DNA from: a bacterium
Lineage (GTDB): Bacteria; Chloroflexota; Dormibacteria; UBA8260; Bog-877
Assembly (NCBI GenBank): GCA_021817185.1
Contig: JAKAVU010000059.1
Coordinates: 1 to 11,375 of the forward strand
Direction of reading: 5' to 3'
DNA: 11,375 nucleotides
The notes beneath the pieces were generated by a model. It ran no database searches. It saw nothing but the letters and a program-made list of their open reading frames with translations, and was not told the DNA's origin. The translations under genes were made by a program, and so were the position numbers. Shown here piece by piece: positions 6,969 to 11,375 of this stretch (the stretch's first letter is position 1; the number at the start of each line of letters is the position of its first letter).

Positions 6969-7907
6969 ATGGGCGCGAAGGTGGGGCTTCTGGTGGGGGT
7001 GGAGGACACCTTTCCGAAGCCGTTCTTGGATCTGGTCAACCAGCGGGGGAGCAGATGGGGTGTGACCGCGGAACTCGCTCGACTGGGAGGAATCCCGGAG
7101 ATCCAGGACCCGCTTCGCTACCAGGTGATCGTCGACCGGATCTCCCATGAGGTCCCCTTCTATCGCGCCTACCTGAAGAGCGCCTGCCTCCAGGGCACGG
7201 TCGTGATCAACGATCCCTTCTGGTGGGAGGCTGACGAGAAGTTCTTCGAGTGCTCGTTGGCCCGCCGCCTGGGCGTGGCGGTGCCGCGCACGGTGGTGCT
7301 GCCCAACAAGGAGTACATCTCCTACATCGACCCCTCGCGGTCTCTGCGCAACTTGGAGTATCCCCTGGACTGGGACGGTATCGTCCGCTACACCGGACTC
7401 CCGGCGGTGCTCAAGCCCAACACCGGGGGTGGCTGGCGGGATGTGTACATGGTCGACTGCCTGGACGACCTGATCCGCGCCTACGATCAGACCGGGACCA
7501 AGACCATGATCCTGCAGGAGCGGATCCAGTGGGACGACTACTTGCGCTGCGTGGTGATCGGCGCTGACGTGATGGTCTTCCGCTACGACCCCACCAGGCC
7601 CTTCATGGAGCGCTACGTCATCGACCGCCCACCGCCGCCGGAGCTGCGGGACCGCGCCGCCGAGCAGGCGCTGACGCTCACCAAGGCTCTGGGCTACGAC
7701 ATGGACACAGTCGAGTTCGCGGTCCGCGACGGCATCCTCTACGCCATCGACTTCCTCAACCCCGCCCCCGACTTCGACAGCTTCTCCATCAAGGATGAGG
7801 GGTTCAACTGGGTGCTGGACCGGATGTGCGCTCTCGTCTTGAGCTATGCGAAAGGGGAGCTGTCCCCGCCCTGGCGGGGTGCTCATCGCTGGTGGCGATT
7901 CGTGTGA
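6969..7907 (+). CDS. RimK/GshB-like ATP-grasp ligase (first gene of ligase operon)
   Basis: This 312-aa protein has the ATP-grasp core used to activate a carboxylate as acyl phosphate and join it to an amine. The pre-ATP domain ends near residue 105 (RRLGVAVPRTVVLP). The phosphate-binding lysine is Lys149 in AVLKPNTGGGW, followed by the adenine hinge region LQERI (182-186). Metal ligands are likely Glu249 (DTVEFAVRDG) and the acidic/Asn residues of AIDFLNPAPDFD (Asp261, Asn264). The ATG at 6969 has GGGAG at 6958-6962, 6 nt upstream; an earlier in-frame start at 6837 would add 44 Arg/Gly/Ser-rich residues unlike the fold. The stop codon lies inside the next gene's start region (4-nt overlap), so the pair is translationally coupled. 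The substrate is unknown; glutamate-type amino acids are the commonest donors for RimK relatives. Confidence 0.87.
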   Translation: MGAKVGLLVGVEDTFPKPFLDLVNQRGSRWGVTAELARLGGIPEIQDPLRYQVIVDRISHEVPFYRAYLKSACLQGTVVINDPFWWEADEKFFECSLARRLGVAVPRTVVLPNKEYISYIDPSRSLRNLEYPLDWDGIVRYTGLPAVLKPNTGGGWRDVYMVDCLDDLIRAYDQTGTKTMILQERIQWDDYLRCVVIGADVMVFRYDPTRPFMERYVIDRPPPPELRDRAAEQALTLTKALGYDMDTVEFAVRDGILYAIDFLNPAPDFDSFSIKDEGFNWVLDRMCALVLSYAKGELSPPWRGAHRWWRFV

Positions 7908-9259
7908 ACCCGGCCAGAAGGGCCCGCCGCGACTTCGACGAGCTCATGGCTGATCCCGACACCCGCGCCAGCAGCGTGGAGGTGCTGCACCAGGGTCAGC
8001 GTGAGCGGGGGCTCTACTTTGGCAGTCACCCGCTGTGCGTAGCGCTTCGGCCGGAGTTCCTGACCCGGAAGGAGTACCAACAGGCCAGCCGGGCGGCACA
8101 GATCGTGTGGGCGGCCCTGAGCCGGCTCGAGGCCGCGCTGCTGCAGGACCCGAAACTGCGCCAGGAGCTGGACCTGGATCCGATGGAGGAGCGCCTGGCC
8201 CTGGCTGACCCTGGATACCGGCCTTCGTCGCCGGGCTCGCGACTTGACAGCTTCTGGGCGTCTGAGGTCGGGTACGTGGAGTACAACGCCGAATCGCCGG
8301 CCGGGATCGCCTACGGCGAAGAGCTGAGCCGCATCTTCTGGGAGATGCCGGCCGTCCAAGAGCTGCGGATGAAGTACCAGCTTCAGCCGGTGGCATGTCG
8401 CGACCGTCAGCTTGAGGTGATGCTGCGAGCGTTTGGCGACTTCGCCAGCGCCGGGGGGGCTCCCACGGTCGCCATCGTCGACTGGCCCAACCTGCCCACC
8501 TTGCGGGAGTTCGAGCTGTTCCGGGACGCCTTCGAACGTCGCGGGGTCAGGACTTTGATCTGCGAGCCGGCGGAGCTGGAGTACTCCAAAGGAGTGCTCC
8601 GAGGGCCGTCGGGAATCGCCATCAACCTCGTCTATCGGCGGGTGCTGGAGAGCGAGCTGCTGGCCACGGACGGCGCCTGGGAGGCCCTGTGCTCAGCCTA
8701 TCTGGACGGCGCGGTGTGTGTCGTGAACTCTTTTCGGGCCAAGCTGCTGCACAAGAAGATGAGCCTGGCCCTGCTGTCGGACGAGGGCTATGCCCACCTC
8801 TACACCCGAGCACAGCTGGAGGCGATCCGGCGTTACGTGCCCTGGACCCGCAAGGTGCGTTCGGGTCCGAGCACCAGGGCCGGCCGGGCCATCCCCGATC
8901 TGGTGGACTACGTGGTCCAGAATCGCAAGACCATGGTCCTCAAGCCCAACGACGAGTACGGCGGCAAAGGGGTGGTGCTGGGCTGGTTGGTGAGCCAGCG
9001 GGAGTGGGAGCAGACGCTGGCGGTGGCGCTGACGCAGTCCTACGTGGTCCAGGCCGCCGTGGAGGTACCCCGCGATCTGTACCCGGTGGCGGTGGGTGAC
9101 GAGGTGGAGATGCTCAGCCTCGCCAGGGACATGGACCCGTACCTCTTCAATGGCCGGGTGGGCGGGCTCTTGATCCGGCTCTCCTCCTCCGCGCTCTTGA
9201 ATCTCACAGCCGGTTCGGGCAGCGTGGTTCCGGCATTTTTGGTGGAGATGAAGCAGTGA
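7904..9259 (+). CDS. Circularly permuted ATP-grasp ligase, glutathionylspermidine synthase-like
   Basis: This 451-aa protein resembles the circularly permuted ATP-grasp group that includes glutathionylspermidine synthase and the DUF404/DUF407 proteins. In this group the metal-binding acidic motif comes before the ATP loop, and that order is seen here: VEYNAESPAG with Glu126, Asn128 and Glu130, then the Lys347 loop VLKPNDEYGGKGV, then VVQAAVEVP. The end has the family pattern YLFNGRVGGLLIRLSS followed by SGSVVPAF. Reactions in the family join a carboxylate to an amine with ATP; spermidine is one known amine, but others exist. The GTG at 7904 overlaps the previous stop as GTGA and is preferred; in-frame GTGs at 7892 and 7826 are alternatives. 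No alpha-E or transglutaminase genes, frequent partners of other permuted ATP-grasps, are nearby. Confidence 0.85.
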   Translation: MNPARRARRDFDELMADPDTRASSVEVLHQGQRERGLYFGSHPLCVALRPEFLTRKEYQQASRAAQIVWAALSRLEAALLQDPKLRQELDLDPMEERLALADPGYRPSSPGSRLDSFWASEVGYVEYNAESPAGIAYGEELSRIFWEMPAVQELRMKYQLQPVACRDRQLEVMLRAFGDFASAGGAPTVAIVDWPNLPTLREFELFRDAFERRGVRTLICEPAELEYSKGVLRGPSGIAINLVYRRVLESELLATDGAWEALCSAYLDGAVCVVNSFRAKLLHKKMSLALLSDEGYAHLYTRAQLEAIRRYVPWTRKVRSGPSTRAGRAIPDLVDYVVQNRKTMVLKPNDEYGGKGVVLGWLVSQREWEQTLAVALTQSYVVQAAVEVPRDLYPVAVGDEVEMLSLARDMDPYLFNGRVGGLLIRLSSSALLNLTAGSGSVVPAFLVEMKQ

Positions 9260-10404
9260 GAGAAGGCTGGCTCACCCTCGGTGTGGAAGAGGAGTTCCAG
9301 ATCATTGATCGGCAGGGGCAGTTGCGTTCCCATATCGAGACCCTCTTGTCGCAGGCAACCCCACTGCTCGGAGAGGATGTCAAGGCGGAGATGCTCCAGT
9401 CGGTGGTAGAGGTCGCGACCCCGATCTGTGCGGACGTGGGGGCCGTCCGGACCGAGGTCACCCGCCTGCGCCGCGCGGTGGCCGAGCTGCTCCGCCCCTT
9501 CGATCTGCGCATAGCGTCGGCGGGCACCCATCCGTTCGCGAACTGGCAGGAGCAGCAGGTGACCGACCTCGAGCGCTACAAGATGCTCGAGGAGGAGATG
9601 CAGGATGTGATCCGGGAGCTGCTGATCTTCGGGATGCATGTGCACGTGGCCATCCCCGACCCTGAGCTCCGCATCGAGGTGGCCAACGAGGCCAGGTACT
9701 TCTTGCCTCACCTGCTGGCTCTGTCCACCTCCAGCCCCTTCTGGATGGGCCGGCAGACCGGCCTCAAGAGCTACCGCAGCGTGGTGTGGTCGCGCTTTCC
9801 CAGGACGGGGATACCCCCGGAGTTCAGCTGTTACGACGACTTCGAGAACTACACGCAGCTGCTGGTCCAAACCGGCAGCATCGACGACGGCAAGAAGGTT
9901 TGGTGGGACCTGCGACCCCACTGCGTGTACCCGACCCTGGAATTCAGGGTCTGCGACGCGGTGACCAAGGTGGATGAGGTCGTCTGTCTGGTATCCATCA
10001 TCCAGGCGATCTGCGCCAAGCTGCTCAAGCTACGACAGTCGAATCTGGGGTTTCGCAAGTACCTGCCCAACCTCATCGCGGAGAACAAGTGGCGGGCTCT
10101 CCGACACGGGCTGGACGGGCGGCTCATCGACTTCGGCAAGGTGCAGGAGGTGCCCATGCGGCAGCTGGCGCTGGAGCTGCTGGACTTCGTCGACGACGTC
10201 CTCGACGAGTTGGGCTCCCGCGCCGAGGTCGAGTACCTTCACCAGATCCTCGCCGAAGGCAGCAGCGCGGACCGGCAGCTGCGCTGCTTCGAGCGCACCG
10301 GTTCGCTGCCGGCGGTGGTGGAGCAGCTGGCCAACGAGACCATGCTTGGGGTTGGTCCGGAGGTGCCGCGAGAACCCACCTTGGAGGGCCTCCTCTTCGA
10401 CTGA
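9256..10404 (+). CDS. YbdK/GCS2-family carboxylate-amine ligase
   Basis: This 382-aa protein belongs to the glutamate-cysteine ligase family 2 (YbdK, COG2170), which has the glutamine-synthetase-like fold and forms gamma-glutamyl-type amide bonds with ATP. Signatures visible are LGVEEEFQII (residues 8-17, with the metal-binding glutamates), GMHVHVAI with His128 and His130, and WDLRPHCVYPTLEFRVCD (217-234). The length is typical of YbdK proteins. The GTG start overlaps the previous stop as GTGA, so this is the third coupled gene of the operon. Members range from weak glutamate-cysteine ligase to ergothioneine-pathway EgtA and uncharacterised amidoligases, so the real substrates are open. The stop codon lies 2 nt from the stop of the convergent esterase gene, leaving no room for a terminator between them. 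Confidence 0.92.
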   Translation: MREGWLTLGVEEEFQIIDRQGQLRSHIETLLSQATPLLGEDVKAEMLQSVVEVATPICADVGAVRTEVTRLRRAVAELLRPFDLRIASAGTHPFANWQEQQVTDLERYKMLEEEMQDVIRELLIFGMHVHVAIPDPELRIEVANEARYFLPHLLALSTSSPFWMGRQTGLKSYRSVVWSRFPRTGIPPEFSCYDDFENYTQLLVQTGSIDDGKKVWWDLRPHCVYPTLEFRVCDAVTKVDEVVCLVSIIQAICAKLLKLRQSNLGFRKYLPNLIAENKWRALRHGLDGRLIDFGKVQEVPMRQLALELLDFVDDVLDELGSRAEVEYLHQILAEGSSADRQLRCFERTGSLPAVVEQLANETMLGVGPEVPREPTLEGLLFD

Positions 10405-10406
10405 AC

Positions 10407-11147
10407 TCAGCAGAACCGGGGCAGGTGGTGGGCGAGCTGCTGGCGCCAGGAGGGCCAGTCATGAGGCACGTCGTACCCCCAGACGTCGAGTTCGTGGGAT
10501 ATCCCCTTCTCAGCCAGCAGCCGCGCGAAGGCGCGGGTGGACTGCAGCGCTCCGGTCGTGTCCTCCCACATTCCCTGACCGCACACCAGGGTGAGGTGGG
10601 CTCGCCGCCGGAGCCACTCCAGATGGTCGCCATGGGCGTGCGCGAGATAGTCCATGGGGTTGTTGAAGTAGCTCTCACTGCCGCGCTCCCACCCGCCGCC
10701 CACCACCGACACGTCATAGACGCCCGAGAGGCACAGCGCCCTCGGGAAGAGGTCCGCCCGCTTGAGGCAGAAGTTGGCGGCGTGGTAGGCGCCGAAGCTG
10801 CAGCCGATGACGCCGATGTCGAGTCGTCCCAGGCAGTCCTGGTGGATCCGCGGCACCAGGTGGTTCACCACCCAGTCCTCGAAGCGAGCATGGTTTCGTG
10901 CCCTCTCCTCCAGGGAGAGACTGGCATTGCGCCACGAGTGGCGGTCGAAGCTGTCGACGCAGTAGAGCTTGACCCGGCCCTGCTCCAGAAGTTGTCCGAC
11001 AGCGTCGATCATCCCCCGCTGCTCGAAGTCGTGAGCGCTGCCCATGTCGGTGGGGAACACGATCAGGGGTGGCCCGTAGTGGCCGTACGCCAGCACCGTG
11101 GCCGCGCCGGCGCCCTCCGACTCCACCACCCACTGATCCCGGCGCAT
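10407..11147 (-). CDS. Alpha/beta-hydrolase, esterase family (enterochelin-esterase-like)
   Basis: This 246-aa cytoplasmic alpha/beta-hydrolase resembles the small esterase group COG4947 and enterochelin-esterase-type proteins. The nucleophile elbow is GCSFG with Ser117; the acid is probably Asp196 (GQGMWED), and the base His229 in VPHDWPSWR. No signal peptide is present. The N-terminal strand pair (LIVFPTDMGSAHDF) and VDSFDRHSW fit the fold. The ATG at 11147 is preceded by a weak GTGAG. The next gene on this strand ends 10 nt upstream and belongs to the same fold, so the two form an operon. Convergence with the three ligase genes suggests a linked task such as hydrolysing or releasing their product; that is inference. 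Esters, thioesters or peptides are all possible substrates. Confidence 0.88.
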   Translation of the reverse strand: MRRDQWVVESEGAGAATVLAYGHYGPPLIVFPTDMGSAHDFEQRGMIDAVGQLLEQGRVKLYCVDSFDRHSWRNASLSLEERARNHARFEDWVVNHLVPRIHQDCLGRLDIGVIGCSFGAYHAANFCLKRADLFPRALCLSGVYDVSVVGGGWERGSESYFNNPMDYLAHAHGDHLEWLRRRAHLTLVCGQGMWEDTTGALQSTRAFARLLAEKGISHELDVWGYDVPHDWPSWRQQLAHHLPRFC

Positions 11148-11157
11148 CAGTGGATTC

Positions 11158-11375
11158 TCACAAGCTGGACCAGAGGCAGGCCAGCAGCTGGCTCAGCCAT
11201 GGACGGAAGGCATCGCGCCACGCGATCCAGTTGTGGGCGTCGCGGAGGCGCTGGAGCTCGCATCGGTATCCCAGGCGGCTCAGGCTGCTGGCCATAGCGG
11301 TGTTGGCCAGCAAGGTCTCCTCGACGGTACCACAGGTCAGCACCACCGAGGCTCGTGCCGGCGCGGGGCAGGCGG
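11158..11375 (-). CDS. Esterase-family protein, C-terminal end only (cut by window edge)
   Basis: The last 71 codons of a minus-strand gene are present, and the start lies beyond base 11375. The frame is open to the edge, so a GTG inside it at 11346 should not be taken as the start. The sequence has VVLTCGTVEE and DAHNWIAWRDAFRP, the C-terminal signature of enterochelin-esterase/esterase-D-type hydrolases, with the His of AHNW as probable catalytic base. It parallels the HDWPSWR motif of the neighbouring 246-aa hydrolase, so the two are probably paralogues. It ends 10 nt before that gene's ATG, an operon-like spacing. Confidence 0.8.
   Translation of the reverse strand, partial: ACPAPARASVVLTCGTVEETLLANTAMASSLSRLGYRCELQRLRDAHNWIAWRDAFRPWLSQLLACLWSSL

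Noticed and set aside
6882..7886. 334-codon minus-strand open frame antisense to the ATP-grasp gene
   Set aside because: It is a mirror of a strongly supported ATP-grasp gene in high-GC DNA; the translation is Val/His/Asp-rich with no family features.
9040..9921. 293-codon minus-strand open frame opposite the ligase junction
   Set aside because: Shadow of the permuted ATP-grasp and YbdK genes; it would cross the coupled GTGA junction and has no family signature.
10089..11297. 402-codon plus-strand open frame across the YbdK end and the hydrolase
   Set aside because: It overlaps two well-supported genes in other frames, and its translation (Ala/Gly/Val-rich) has no recognisable domain.
1..11375. 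CRISPR array, insertion sequence ends or long direct repeats
   Set aside because: No regularly spaced repeats, no transposase motifs and no paired terminal inverted repeats were found on reading both strands.

Overview
The window is uniformly GC-rich. GTG starts are frequent, genes are tightly packed wherever they are clearly real, and the gene families present (an ECF42-type sigma factor with a DGPF/YCII partner, ATP-grasp and YbdK ligases, actinobacterial-style -10 boxes) point to the chromosome of a member of the Actinomycetota. The lineage is inferred from content; nothing in the window fixes a genus.

Layout, left to right. Bases 5-82 hold a tRNA-Gly(CCC) whose 3' part is perfect but whose 5' half is degenerate, which resembles an integration scar. 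A gene-poor kilobase follows (83-1068). Next comes a class I photolyase/cryptochrome-family flavoprotein (1069-2478) and a second gene-poor stretch (2479-3362). After that is a regulatory pair: a DGPF/YCII protein (3363-3755) and an ECF42-type sigma factor with a C-terminal DUF6596/TPR extension (3990-5411). DNA-3-methyladenine glycosylase I (5302-5913, minus) converges on the sigma gene and overlaps its tail. A very small M50/site-2-protease-like membrane metallopeptidase (6123-6557) has a recognisable promoter in front of it and a strong hairpin behind it.

The most interesting part is the right-hand 4.4 kb. Three carboxylate-amine ligase genes form one translationally coupled operon: a RimK-like ATP-grasp (6969-7907), a circularly permuted ATP-grasp related to glutathionylspermidine synthase (7904-9259) and a YbdK/GCS2-type ligase (9256-10404). 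Both junctions are 4-nt GTGA overlaps. Two tandem alpha/beta-hydrolase genes on the opposite strand (10407-11147, and 11158 to beyond the window end) converge on the operon with only 2 nt between stop codons. Three ATP-dependent amide-bond-forming enzymes next to two esterase-fold proteins suggest a pathway that builds, and perhaps trims or releases, an unidentified small peptide-like or polyamine-conjugated metabolite. The product cannot be read from the sequence.

The photolyase and the glycosylase both repair DNA damage, and the sigma/DGPF pair between them could respond to stress, but no shared regulation is demonstrated here. No CRISPR array, rRNA, intact transposase or integrase was found.
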